From assembly GCA_011800155.1 (NCBI GenBank), contig CM022371.1:2914001-2978000 (forward strand): a stretch of DNA of 64,000 bases, in the 5' to 3' direction. This DNA is from Flammulina velutipes. Lineage: Eukaryota; Basidiomycota; Agaricomycetes; Agaricales; Physalacriaceae. The notes beneath the pieces are model-generated. The model worked only from the letters and a program-made list of their open reading frames with translations. It was not told the DNA's origin and did no database searches. Made by a program: the position numbers and the translations under genes. Shown here in pieces: positions 51,481 through 63,312 of the stretch. Position 1 is the stretch's first letter. Each line of letters starts with the position of its first letter.

Positions 51481-54400
51481 ATGTTTGGTAGTGGAGTACA
51501 GTCGACGTGGGGAACCAATAACAACAATCAGCAGCAGCAGCCCGCGCCCTCTGCGTTCGGGCAACCATCCGCTTTTGGACAGTCAGGTATGGTTCAGCTG
51601 ATCTTTTGCATCTTGTTCTTTCTAAAGGTCCCTAGCATTTGGCAGTGGAGGCGCATTCGGGCAGAATACCCAGCAGCAGCAGCAGCCCGCGAATCCGATG
51701 TTTGGTACACCAGCGGCGACGGGAACAGGCGGCTTTGGTGTGCACAACCCTATCTCATCCTATTTCGTTCGCTGACCATTTCAAGGCGCGTTTTCTAACA
51801 CAGGAAATACCGCCAGCACATCGGCCTTTGGTGCGCCAAAACCTACTACTGGATTTGGCGCGTTTAGTGGTGGTACCAGCGCTTTTGGAGGCGGGGGTGC
51901 GTTCGGTCAGAACACAAACACAAACACCACTACACCCAGTGCATTTGGGAGTACCCCAGCCGGAACAAGCGCCTTTGGATCGTCCACAAACACTAGCAGT
52001 ATATTCGGCCAGCCGAAAGCTCCAACCAATGCATTCGGAACCACCAGTCCCAGTACGTTAAATTTTATTCATCTGCTCACATATTGAATGTTCTACTAGC
52101 GGCAGATGCGCCTCCACCAGTGACAACAGGAACAGGCGCGACCCCATACGCATCTCATTCAGAAAAAGAAACACCGGCTTCCACCACTATGAGCCAATTT
52201 CAGACCATCACTGCGATGCCTGTTTACAAAGGAACATCTCTGGAGGTGCGGTCCTTGTATCGTGACGTGTAATGAGAATTCACATTCTTCTAGGAACTTC
52301 GAGTTCAAGACTACGCGCAAGGGCGAAAGACGGCCAGCGCCGGCGGTGCATTCGGTCAAGCCGCATTCGGCCAATCGAGCGCATTTGGTGGTCAACCAGC
52401 TCAACCGTCTGCGTTCGGAGCTACCAATACCGCCGCTCCAAGTGCATTTGGGGCATTCGGTCAACAACAGGCGGCAGGAACAAGTGCATTTGGTGGTGGT
52501 GCGACTGGTGCATTCGGACAACCACAACAACAACCGCAACAAACACAATCTGCGTTTGGGACATTTGGGCAACAGCCCCAAGCCGCGCCCGCTCAAACGA
52601 CATCAGCTTTTGGTACCGGTTCTGCTTTCGGTGCTGCGAAACCCACAACCGCTTTTGGATCCTTCGGTATGTCCATTGCATTCGTTGACTTGACTTAAAT
52701 TTTCTGATCGTTCTCAGGTTCTAATACCGGTACCACAACGGGTGCCTTTGGCGCCCCGAATACTGGTAGCAGTATCTTCGGTCAAAGCAATCAAACACAA
52801 CCTGCTCCCACAAACGTTTTTGGCCAACCAGCGAACACAGCTGCACCTGCACCTGCCTTTGGAGGTTTCGGTGCCAACAGTAAGCGCCTTTGCTCGTCAA
52901 ATCAATTCCACTTACATTTTTCCACAGACGCTAACAACGCCAACAAAAGTTTGTTTGGCCAACCTGCTCAACCTGCGACAACAAACGCATTCGGTACCGG
53001 GTCAAGTATCTTTGGCCAAAATACTCAACAGCAACAAAATCCACCTGCCACGAACGCATTTGGATCGGGTTCCAGCATCTTTGGACAAAACAATCAGACC
53101 CAATCGCAACCAAGTAACTCATGTATGTCATCGGTCTCTTTCTTTCGACGCACAAAAACTGAGTTGTGTCAGTGTTCGGGAATGCGAATCCCGCCCCCGC
53201 TGCCCAAGGCACGGCTCCCGGCTCGTCCTTGTTTGGTTCGAACAATCTCTTTGGGGGTAATAACCAGCAACAGCAGAATACTGGATCGACGAATCCACTA
53301 TTCGGGAACAAACCTCCGGGACAACAAAATTCGCTGTTTGGGAACTCCTTCGGCCAGCCACAACAAAACAATGCCACAGCTCCTCAACCGAATAGTCTCT
53401 TTGGTTCTTCCCTCAACCAGGGAAACAACACCAACCAGCAATCTACCTTTGGCACATCCTTGTTCGGTGGCAACAAATCAACGCTTGGGAACTCGACTCA
53501 GCCAGCGCAGAACCCAGGCAGCTTATTTGGAAACAATGCCTTCAACGCCTCTGCATCGAACGCCGGTGCCCAGGGTACCCTAACTGCCTCGATATCTCAA
53601 CCCATTGCCACGAATGTCCCCATCTTCTCCTTGCTTCCGACTGCACCCCAAACCTCCGGATCCGATACGCGAAAGGTTAACTTTTTCGTTGATGTACCAA
53701 CACGAGTACCTGCAAGTCGTTCGACGAATTCGGGATCGTCTCTCTCTGGGTCAAAACTTCGTGGCTTTGGATCGCCTTCCTTATCTGACAGTAGCATGAA
53801 GTTCTCCTTCGCTAAAGGAACACCCCACGGTTTATCAGTGACGAAGCCACCAGATTCAAGATCTGGTGATTCCCTGCTTGGCCGCAGTGGTAGTCCAGCT
53901 CTGGGGAGCGGTAACAAGAAGAGCGTCAAGAAGCTTGTATTTGACAAGAAGGTCGAGCCTACGGAACTGTTTGTGCGGTCGGGCAGCCCGTCACCTCTGC
54001 GTGGCAAAGTCACCTTTACTCCAGCTCTGAGTATCGCACAGCGGGAGAAGGAAGCCGAAGAGCGATCCAAGGCTACTCTACACATGCTACCAACGACCCC
54101 CACCCCTGCCCCTCGACAACACTCTACACCCAACCGGTTTACAGCGGACGCCGACCCCGCGTCTCCGCAGGACGGCGACTACTGGGTAAAGCCTGACATG
54201 AACACACTCCGTTCATGCGGCTACGACCAGATCTCCGCATTCAAAAATCTCGTCGTGGGACGTGTTGGGTATGGGGAGATCCATTTCCTCGAGCCAGTCG
54301 ATCTTACTGGGCTGCCTAAACTGGGATCGCTTCTCGGCGAGGTGATCCGGTTCGACGACAAGGAATGCAGCGTGTATCCAGATAGTGACGATGTCGACAA

Positions 54401-54611
54401 GCCGCCTCCTGGGTCTGGTTTGAACGTCCGGGCGAGGATAATCTTGAAGCGTTGCTGGGCTGTGGATAAGGCGAACCGCGAACCGATCAAGGACGAGAAA
54501 CATCCAGCTGCTGTTAAGCACTTGAAGCGTCTGCGTGGGATGAAGGAGACTCGATTCGAGAGTTTCGATATCAAGGATGGTACATGGACGTTTACTGTGG
54601 ACCACTTCTGA
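51481..54611 (+). CDS. Nucleoporin Nup98 homologue
   Basis: This is an FG nucleoporin of the central channel. It starts MFGSGVQSTWGTNNNN. Three FG-rich blocks, split by about nine introns, carry repeats of the AFG, SIFG and SLFG kind (SAFGQ, GAFG, SIFGQ, SLFG). Between them is a Gle2/Rae1-binding GLEBS-like motif around 52190-52330: FQTITAMPVYKGTSLEELRV then QDYAQGRK. A disordered stretch has KSVKKLVFDKKVEP. The C-terminal autoproteolytic-type domain (about 54170-54611) begins DYWVKPDMNTLRSCG, followed by KNLVVGRVGYGEIHFLEPVD, and ends TWTFTVDHF at the stop. In autocleaving Nup98 precursors the cut follows HF, so this protein ends exactly where the mature form would. Confidence 0.92.
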
Positions 54612-55400
54612 TATCCTGTGACCTGTCCGTGTAGTCCGTTTCGATCTAATCTCGTCGTTTCTCTTTTCATGCTCTTATTCTTGTTGTCTTTCTCTCCACC
54701 GTACGTACGTAGCTTAGGTAGTCATATAGGTAGCATTATGTACTCGCAATCAATACATTTTATGGGACAATAACACTGCGCCACAGATTACTGGTAATGA
54801 TGACCATACGGACCTTCTTATTTTCACCCATTGAGCTGCCGCTCCCAGAATATGTACTATTTTCTGCATTCAAATATACATGTTCCCATTAAAGATGTTC
54901 AGACTCGGAGTAACGGTGATCATCCCGTCAGCGTACATCATTGAAGCGTTCTCAAACGAGTTGGCATTCAGTTGGCAGGTGCGCATACGATACGTGGTCC
55001 AGACTCCAGAGCCTGCCAGTGAGGCTTGATGACAGGCAGGTGTGAGTAACGAGCCAAAGTGTAACACTGAACCGCAGAGCTAGCTAATTACTAAGCTAAT
55101 GAGCTGAAGGGCTTGTGTGAGAGAGAGAATATGCCACCTGGGTGGGATTAGAGCTTGTATTTCGGAGGACTGCAAACGATGAAGAGGGGATACAAGATGG
55201 TCCGCGGACACGGAGATGGACGGGAAAACGTCGTCATCGGAAACTGAGGAACCGATTCTCGCCGGGCACGTGACCATTTCTAATGCCCACCATCCGACGT
55301 CGTCAATAGCTTTACTTTATAAAGGACATCATCTCCTCCGGCCCCGCAGTTATAGATCACCTCCCTTTTTCCTGCCACCACTCCCTTTTACGAACCAACA
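54612..55400. other. Intergenic region downstream of Nup98
   Basis: The region holds the 3' UTR of Nup98 and the promoter of RCF2. Short frames on the minus strand (54870-55277) do not resemble proteins and do not join. No RNA gene was seen. Confidence 0.45.
55267..55323 (+). promoter_or_regulatory. E-box (CACGTGA) and TATA box upstream of RCF2
   Basis: CACGTGA lies at 55267-55273 and TATAAA at 55318-55323, 134 and 78 bp before the start codon. CACGTG is the core of fungal Cbf1-type bHLH sites, found upstream of respiratory and sulfur genes. The assignment to a factor is inference. Confidence 0.4.
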
Positions 55401-56274
55401 ATGAAGGCGAGTCTATTCCTTTTTCCCACATCATCCATTCGCTGAACATCGGGCAGGTCGACCTCGCACCAGAACAACTCGCTGCTCACGATGCTGCAAC
55501 GCTCAAAGGCGGTATTGAGGGAGCCCTAGTTGGCGCTGCTATTGGCGTCCCCGGATCCTTCTACCTCCAAAGAAAGCTGCCCATCTACCGCGTTATGCCA
55601 GCGTCTCTGAAAGCTCTCGGAGTCATCATCTGTATCGCCCCAGCATTCGCCATTCAAGCTGAGCGTCGCGGCCTGGAGTACGACCGATCTCAATGGTGCG
55701 TTGTGCTATTTATTCTCGCCAAGCCTCGTTTCTCATGATTTCTCTACGCAGGGTGGATCAAGGTGGAAAGATTCTCGACGAGCGGGAATCGAGAGCGGAG
55801 CGTGAATGGGACAACATGAAGTTCACTGAGAAACTCTCTGATTGGGCCGCTCGCCATGAATATTCAGTCATCCTTGCGGGCTGGGCGGCGAGCATGGGCC
55901 TCGCCGGTGGAATCATAACACGGGACAAGTACGTGCCATCCCTTCATCGATTTCTTTTCTGCTCAATACCTTCCATCTTAGGCTTCAAACCCCCTCTCAA
56001 AAAATCGTCCAGGCGCGTATGTGGGCGCAAGCTCTGACCATCGGTCTCATCATCGGAGCTGCCGCATTCAAAGCCAACCGAGGACGCTCTGAGGGTCGCG
56101 TAAGCATCTTAAAAATAGCATTCAATTCATCAGCTTATTGTCGTTGTTTAATAGGCTGTGGACCACTCGTGGAAGGATGTCCTTGATCAACAAGAACGCG
56201 CACGTATAGAAGATGAGCAACGACTAAAGGTTGTGGCCTCACCGGAAGCGCGCCAGGCAGCTGCGCAGCTATAA
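55401..56274 (+). CDS. RCF2: Respiratory supercomplex factor Rcf2-like (HIG1 domain)
   Basis: Rcf2 binds cytochrome c oxidase and the III-IV supercomplex in the mitochondrial inner membrane. A two-codon first exon (ATG AAG) joins by a GC-AG intron to VDLAPEQLAAHDAATLKGGI. Then come membrane helices (GALVGAAIGVPGSFYL, ALGVIICIAPAFAI), a loop with RRGLEYDRSQW, and the HIG1-type part KLSDWAARHEYSVILAGWAA followed by SMGLAGGIITRDK. A last helix (KIVQARMWAQALTIGLIIGA) precedes a charged C-terminus. The QKIVQARMWAQ block is typical of HIG1 proteins. Five exons are visible, ending at 56274. The size of about 200 residues fits Rcf2 better than the shorter Rcf1. Confidence 0.82.
55407..55456 (+). other. 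GC-AG intron in RCF2
   Basis: The 50-nt intron starts GCGAGT directly after ATGAAG and ends GGGCAG. Without it the frame from this ATG stops within 15 codons. With it the frame continues for the whole Rcf2 domain. Confidence 0.7.
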
Positions 56275-56569
56275 ACTATTCGCCCATCCTTCGTATTATT
56301 TGGATCTCTCCTACTGGACAGCCTAGACCTCGTTATTGTATCGCTAGTATACTCCCATCCCTCGCAATAATGAACCATACTTGTCTGGTTCTATTTGGGT
56401 TTCGCACTAGCAATTCTAATTCTTTTCATGATCGGATGACTCTCCTCGCATTTCAGTCCGGAAGAAACACTATACATTCTCTTGGCGTCCAGCTATATGA
56501 GGCCAACAACCCAGAGTTGGATGAATACGGTGACGCTGTGTGAATGGTGAATATAATTTAGGGATGATT

Positions 56570-59501
56570 TCATTCCGACGGGAGACTGACCGACAGTTCT
56601 CGTTTGAGGGCACTGACAGCATGGCGCAAGCATTCGAGGTCGTAGTACAACTCCAGTGGGCCTGTAGCCTGGGGAGGAGGAATCGAGTCTCCGTTCATGG
56701 CTTGCGTCAATCTAGCGATGCACTCCGGCCAAACCTGACTTTCTGGTCGCAGTTGCACTAGCCAACGCATATCCTTCTCCATCTCCTTGGTGGCTGCAGG
56801 CCGATCCAAATGATTTCCGAGCTGACCGAAAGGCCACTGTCCGCCCTCGGTCGAGCGCTTGGAACGGCGAAGATGGAGACCAAGAGAGAGACAGACGACG
56901 AAGAGATTGTTGGGTTGATACAGATAATCAATGTAGTCGTCGATGGGACGAACAAGGGACACTGATCCTGAACTGATACCATGGATGAATGTAGTAATCG
57001 GGAGGAAGAAAGGTGTCGTCTGCGAAAGAAGGTCGTTCAGTGGAGTCTTGCCCAAGATGCCCAACACGTCGTGTTCAATCATCATGTCGTATGCCCCCGG
57101 TACGCGGCTTAGCAAGCTGCTCGTCCAAATGCCGCACGCGCTAACAGTAAGACTTGGTCCCCGCATTTCTTTGCCATCCCAGCATAAGGCGAGGTTTAGC
57201 GCAATGTTGAGCACGGCGTCCGGAGGAGGGTAGCGCGCACTCTTGCGATCCCAATCGATGCGGTTACGGATCTGCATTACAGACATCCAAGTATCGCCTA
57301 CGATATGCTGAAGTTGCGAGGACGACGCTGCGATGCGCGCTCGGTCGAAAAGAGGTGAGGTGGCGATAAGTCCGTCAACCCAATCGCATATGATTCGGGA
57401 TGTCCGTTCGGAGTGTTGTAACTCCTCAAAGCCATAGTTAAGTAGCTGGTTAGCTGCGCACGAAAGTAGAGCGAGACAACGAAATTCCAAGTCAAAATCG
57501 AGTGACGACGGTAATTGTTCCAGTGGTCTGCTTTCCACAAGCGCCACTGCCTTGGGATGTAGGTATTCGAGGAGGGCAATGATGGAACGGCAAGGGATGG
57601 AGGAAAGCTCTTGCTGCGAGCCTGGCCCGAATCGGTCCCATTCCGTGCAGACGTCAAGAATATACTGCATCGCGTTGTATGACAGGGAAGAATGCAAAGC
57701 AGCAGAGAGTGAGACGACGGTCTGTTCCTCCGAAACGCTATAAGAATCTTCCAGGTTTGCAACGAAAGCGGTAAACACAAGTTCACAGAAAAACTCGTCA
57801 CGATTCACGTCCAAGAACACTGGCTGGCCATTTTCACGGGTGTTGTTGAGAATAGAGAGCCATATGATGGGGAGCAGCCTGAGCTTGCGGTATGTCTTCA
57901 TGGCATTGAGGAGAAACTTCTGAGGGGAGATGGGAAGATCTGGAGAGTCGAAAGTCGACTCGTTCCCGCGATACGCAAGTGTCGTCGCCAAGAGGCGAAC
58001 ATCAACACGATCCCAATCGACTATGGGGAAAAAAGAAAGAAAAGGATGGTGATGTTGGAACTGCATGTCTACGCGAAGCAAGCTTTCAAACTGCATCTCC
58101 TGGCCTTCACGGATAGTTGAACCGTAATACTGGAAGTCTGTGACGCAACTTTGGAAGAGTTCGTGTAAAACACTATAATAATCAAAGCTGTAGGGCATCA
58201 TCTTGTGTGAGCGTGAGCCCCCCAGAGATTGAACGATAATTCGGTGGACGCTGCGATTTGAAGACATGGAGAACAGCCATTTTAGGGCATCCATTTGCAA
58301 CTTTTCAGATTCGAGTCTGACCTGGCGTGCTTCCACCTGTTTTAGCTGCGCTCGATAGTAGAAAGGTCCCGTCCTGGTATATCCGAGAATGGCTGGAAGA
58401 TAGGAAAGAAATTGGGGGATTATGGCGTATCTGAGATGCTGGATAGTGGAGTGTAGAATGTCGGACAGCGGTGTGCGGAATGGACACTGGATGTAGACCA
58501 AAGGTAGGATGTTAGTCACTAGATAGCTGGTGAACACAGCGAGGGTGATGGCGCCAACCACGCATGCAAGCCCTAGAGATAGCGGCACTAAGAAGACAAC
58601 CAGGCCTGCAAAAAACATTGCCAAGGCGAGATGGACAGCAATGGGCAAGGCGCTAATGATGGCACGAACGTGCCATTTCTCGAAGCCCATAAACCGAAAA
58701 TGCCTGATGGTGCTGCGCTCGCGAGGGCTCCCAGAAGGGAGAGTCAAGTATTGACTCAACCACTGTTTGACTAGCACTGCGAAGAGGGCCGCAGACAGAC
58801 TAAATGCGAGACTTGTGAACCATAGCGCGTTGACCCAAAGGTCCGTAGCTGCTGGCTTGAATGGAGTTGAGAGCGGATTAGGGATTGCGGCGCCGTGGGT
58901 AGAGCTGGTCGAGCCATTGAGGATCTGTTGTTGAATGACAACGACCTCATAAAGTAGGGAAGTCGACACTTCGCTGAAGTTGCGTTGTAGAGATTGGGAT
59001 GTCTGAGCTACGAATGTAGTGAGGATCGCTGAGAAAAGACCAGTCTGGGGATTGGAAGTCAAGCTATGATGCCAAGGATAAAACATTGAACTCACAAAAA
59101 CCAACAACACGTCCACAGTATCCCTCCATTCATTAATCATGTCGCCATCAAATATAGCACATTCATCCAGATACGTGCGCCAGACGCGAGCTCTCGGTCC
59201 TAGCTCTTCTTGCGGGGGATCTTGCGCGTGCTTAGACTCATAGTCACCGCTGCCTGTACACTCTTCAGGCCCATATCCAAGATTGTTACACCGCCATACC
59301 TGGTACGTATACTGGAGGACGAGACTTGAGGCCAAAATACGATCGTAATGGTACTCTTCTTGTTTCGTCCAACGGGTTGGCGTCAGCAGAAGAGTGCTGC
59401 GAAGCGCGTGAATGCGGCCGGGAATGCGTCGATGATTCTACATGGGCATCTCTCGCTATATTTGCATCTGTAATGCGCCGTTCCTCTGCCAATACAGACA
59501 T
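56570..59501 (-). CDS. DUF6535 domain protein, about 950 aa
   Basis: The first exon starts MSVLAEERRITDANIAR at 59501 and an intron with GTACCA donor joins it to YTYQVWRCNNLGYG. A second intron near 59045-59095, open in frame but clearly an intron, joins DVLLVF to TGLFSAILTTFVAQTSQ. The DUF6535 domain follows, with WVNALWFTSLAFSLSAALFA and VLVKQWLSQYL and a run of membrane helices (LALAMFFAGLVVFLVPLSL, GAITLAVFTSYLVTNI). The C-terminal 600 residues are soluble-looking helical repeats without a named domain. The family is very large in Agaricomycetes and of unknown function. The stop is at 56570. It is head-to-head with the DUF726 gene, with start codons almost touching. Confidence 0.8.
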
Positions 59502-59517
59502 AGTGCGCGAGCTGAGG

Positions 59518-62500
59518 TGATGGTAAGTGCTGTACTCAATTCGGTCCGCATGCCGGCCTTACCTCAGGGGTCTCTTCCTCTGACCATCACATCGGCAGGA
59601 TTGTCTACAATGCCAGTCACGACGGCTGCCCCTCCTGCTCACGTATTTGACGCCGCAGACGATGACGACGAAGAAGGATGGCAGGAGATGCCCGTTGTTC
59701 GCGAGGACGAAATTAAAGGTGGCCTCGACGAGGAAGACCAGAAGAAATATCACTACATGCCATCCGCCAAAGGCAAGGGTACTGTCAATGCCACAGGTAA
59801 TCTCATCGATGTGGACGAATACGGAAATGAATGGCGGGACAAGGTCGACCAGAACGAGAGCGATTACACCAGACTACGCGTAAACGAGGAGGACGAGAAC
59901 GATGAGGTTCACATGCGCACGAAATATCTCTTCGACGAGGATAAGGCCATGACTCCTCTCAGCCAGATGCAGGCGACGAAGAACCTGCTAACTGAAGCCC
60001 AGCGGATTGCCTACGTTGGCCTCTGCTCGCTCACAAGCCGAGAGATGGCGCAGAAGCTACGGACTACAAATCGCAAAGAGCTGAAAGCTGCGCTGTCGAG
60101 CATGGAGCTATGGAGGATGAAGATCATGGGTCGACTGTACTATCATATGGAACTCGAGACGCAAGGTATCAGCTAAAGCCTTTCTGTGGGTTTTACTGAA
60201 TAACTCGACAGAGCAGAAGATGATAGAAAGCTTGGGCGACCACGGTGTTCTGCCAATGGACCTTGTTCCCGCTTTGATGACCACCCACACTGTTGCCAAT
60301 CCCGAATACGATCCAGAAGAGGCTCGCCGCCGGCGTGCTGAACGCGACACAGAGCCCGATTCAGACGACGATGTCGACGATCCACCTCCCGTTTACGCAG
60401 CACATGACACCCCAAAACCCGACGCCGTACCCACAACTCCCACGCCGGGAGACAAACAGTTCCAGACAACCGCCCAAGTCCTTCAGGATACTACAACGTC
60501 TTCCATCCCAGGCGTATCGACCACCCTCTCCTCAGCTGACGAAAACGTGACATTGGACATCCGATGGACAGTCCTATGCGACCTCTTCCTAATCCTTATC
60601 GCCGACAGTGTGTACGACGCGCGCTCTCGGGTCCTTCTTGAAGAAGTTGCGCTCAGGCTCGGCCTCGGCTGGGTGGATGTCGTTCGTTTCGAGAGCCGCG
60701 TTACCGAGGCACTTGAGATCCAGGAAGACGTCGAACGAATGGAAAACGAAGACATCATCGAAGGGCGGAAGAAATCAGCTCGCAACAAGCGGATTGTAAT
60801 GCTTGGTCTCGCCACTCTGGGTGGTGGTTTGGTCATCGGTCTATCTGCAGGGTTATTGGCGCCAGTAATCGGCGCCGGTCTAGGAGCGGCATTTACCACC
60901 ATCGGAATAACTGGTACGACAGGATTTCTGGCTGGTGCTGGTGGTGCTGCCGTTATCACAACGGGTGGTGTCCTCACCGGCTCCGGTATCGCTGTGAAGG
61001 GCATGATCAAACGGACGCAGCAGGTCCGAACATTCAATCTACTACCCTTGCATAATAACAAGCGCGTTAACTGCATTATTACTGTCCCTGGGCATGTACC
61101 GTTCGCATTGCCCGTTTGCCCTAATCTGACTGAATATCCAGGTTCTTGAACGGTATTCAAGACGATCCGAGACTCCCTTTTAGCGTCCTCGATCCCATAG
61201 TTGGTGACGTGTTTAGCGTTCTGTGGGAGCCGGAGATGATCAGGGAAACGGGTAGTGCTTTGAAGATTCTAACGAGCGAGGTGTTGACGCAGATTGGTAC
61301 TACTGTGCTGCAGGCGACGGTCATGACCGCTTTGATGAGCGCACTACAATGGCCCATCGGTATGCCTTCTGATCCGAACATCTTCACTTGCTCATTTGCT
61401 ATTTAGTCTTGACGAAGCTAGGATATCTCATCGACAACCCATGGAGCAATGCGCTCGATCGCGCGCGCGCGGCTGGCAAAGTACTTGCCGATGTTCTTAT
61501 GCAACGACATCTAGGTGTACGCCCCATAACACTCATTGGATTTTCACTTGGCGCCCGCGTCATTTTCTATGCGCTCGTCGAACTCGCACAACATAAAGCC
61601 TTTGGGATCGTTCAAGACGTTTTCATCCTTGGTGCCACTCTCACTGCATCACAGAGGACTTGGTCCGACACACGCTCAGTCGTCTCTGGACGATATGTCA
61701 ACGCCTTTGCCAGAAACGATTGGGTCTTAAACTACCTGTTTAGAGCTACCAGCGGAGGCGTTGGCACTGTTGCTGGCCTGCGACCAGTTGAAAACGTACC
61801 AGGACTAGAGAATGTGGATGTGACGGACAAGATATCAGGACACATGAGCTATAGGACATTCATGCCTCTCATCTTGGATCAGCTGGGTTTCCCTGTATTC
61901 TCCGATTATTTTGACGAACCAGAGGTGCGTCTTTTGCTACCAGATATATCATTCGCTTAGACCATTCCGCTTTTAGGACCCGGACTTTGAAGGAGACAGA
62001 GTTGTGATACGAGAAGAGGAGATAGAGAAAGAGAAAAAGAACTGGTTTTCAAGGAAAAAGAAGAGTAGTACGCCATCAACTCACGTCTCCCGACCACCGT
62101 CCACTTCTTCGTTCACTCGGAAATCGTCTTCTTCGTCTCGCAGCTCAACGGACACTGGTGACGAACTACCCCCGAGGATGGAAGCCCCAACGCCGGTGTC
62201 AGCTACCTCTCCGCCCACCTCACCTTCGAAGGATACCACACCTGAAGTAACCATCCCCAAACATGCCGGGTTCGATTTCGCTGCTATCAGAGAGGTCCTC
62301 GGCGACACAACGGACAACGCACCGGATCCACATACACCCCTCCCTCCACCACCTTTCGTTCCTCCTACTCATAGAACGGAATCAACGCCGCAGATTAGAA
62401 CTCTCAAAAGCAGTCCCCCGCCCATAGAACAACCTGAAGCCGGGCCGAGCACGCCCAAACAGTCCACAAGCAACTTACCATCATCATTTGCTCGGTCACT

Positions 62501-62951
62501 TTCCGTTAACGATGCAGGTGACAATGGCGAAGAGCAACCAGATGTTATAGGGACTGCTAGGGGACACCGCAGGTCGCCATACACGTCACAATCTTTGGCA
62601 TTCAACGATTCAGTTGGTTTGGATTCGTCCCCGTATTCGTCTGCCCCAACTGCGTTTGGTAGCAGTCATAATTCTGGCTGGGACGCCCCGGTACCATCAT
62701 TTTCTTCGACGTATTCACCTTTCGCCTCATCTACTGCATCATTATCAAACAACCCTTTCGCTGCATCACGGGATAGCTTTTCCACTCCTCCTCCTCCCCC
62801 TCGGGATACGGGCCTGTCGTTTGGCGGTGTGGATGGCACGATTACGACGAATGCGTCGTTGACGAGTTTGAATGACCCTTGGGCGATTCCAAGTGACATT
62901 GGTAGAAAGAAGGGGGCAGGTGCAGGGTTTGGGGGGAACCCTTGGTCTTAG
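59518..62951 (+). CDS. DUF726 (TMCO4/Mil1-like) alpha/beta-hydrolase membrane protein
   Basis: The start is either an ATG at 59518 followed at once by an intron (GTAAGT to CCTCAG) or the in-frame ATG at 59551. An acidic N-terminus (DAADDDDEEGWQEMP) precedes MATKNLLTEAQRIAYVGLC-like helices (LLTEAQRIAYVGLCSLTS). Glycine-rich membrane helices follow around 60820-61000 (GLATLGGGLVIGLSAGLLAP, IGAGLGAAFTTIGITG). The hydrolase part has DIVGDVFSVLWEPEM-like sequence (VGDVFSVLWEPEMI), LGYLIDNPWSNALDRA and the nucleophile elbow IGFSLGARVI, then ISGHMSYR with a candidate His. The last 330 residues are disordered, Ser/Pro-rich, with NPF motifs (NNPFAA, GGNPWS) that suit endocytic EH-domain binding. The family in yeast (Mil1) binds clathrin adaptors. 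One intron has a GC donor. Confidence 0.82.
61092..61141 (+). other. GC-AG intron in the DUF726 gene
   Basis: The 50-nt intron starts GCATGT, has a CTGAC branch sequence and ends TCCAG. It joins TVPG to FLNGIQDD. The nearest GT donor (6 nt further in) gives a frame that stops within 15 codons. Confidence 0.65.
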
Positions 62952-63312
62952 GGTGTTGGCTTAATGTTCCCCATAATACTACCATATTCTTCTTACTACA
63001 TTTCTGAACACATTTGGATTACAAGAATTGCTATTGGATTTTGTCGATCTCCGCTTTCGTTTGATATTGCGTGACCGTATAGCTATCGACTACTGGAGAT
63101 ATCAAGCTGATTGTCTAACATTCAACACGCCTATGTTATGACATGAGAGGATCAAGGCATTCAAATTTCAGACGAAATAATGTTTTGAACGCCACATATT
63201 CGGATACCGGCCCGTCTTCCGTCGCACGTCATTTGCACGAAATCCTTTTCTTGTCGATCTTTCACTGTCATGTAGTTGGACGTGTTACAAAGCCTCTTAA
63301 CTTATACTCATC
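62952..63312. other. Intergenic region upstream of MET16
   Basis: The region holds the DUF726 3' UTR and the PAPS reductase promoter. An open stretch on the plus strand from 63143 is only the leader reading in another frame. No CACGTG site was found here. Confidence 0.45.
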
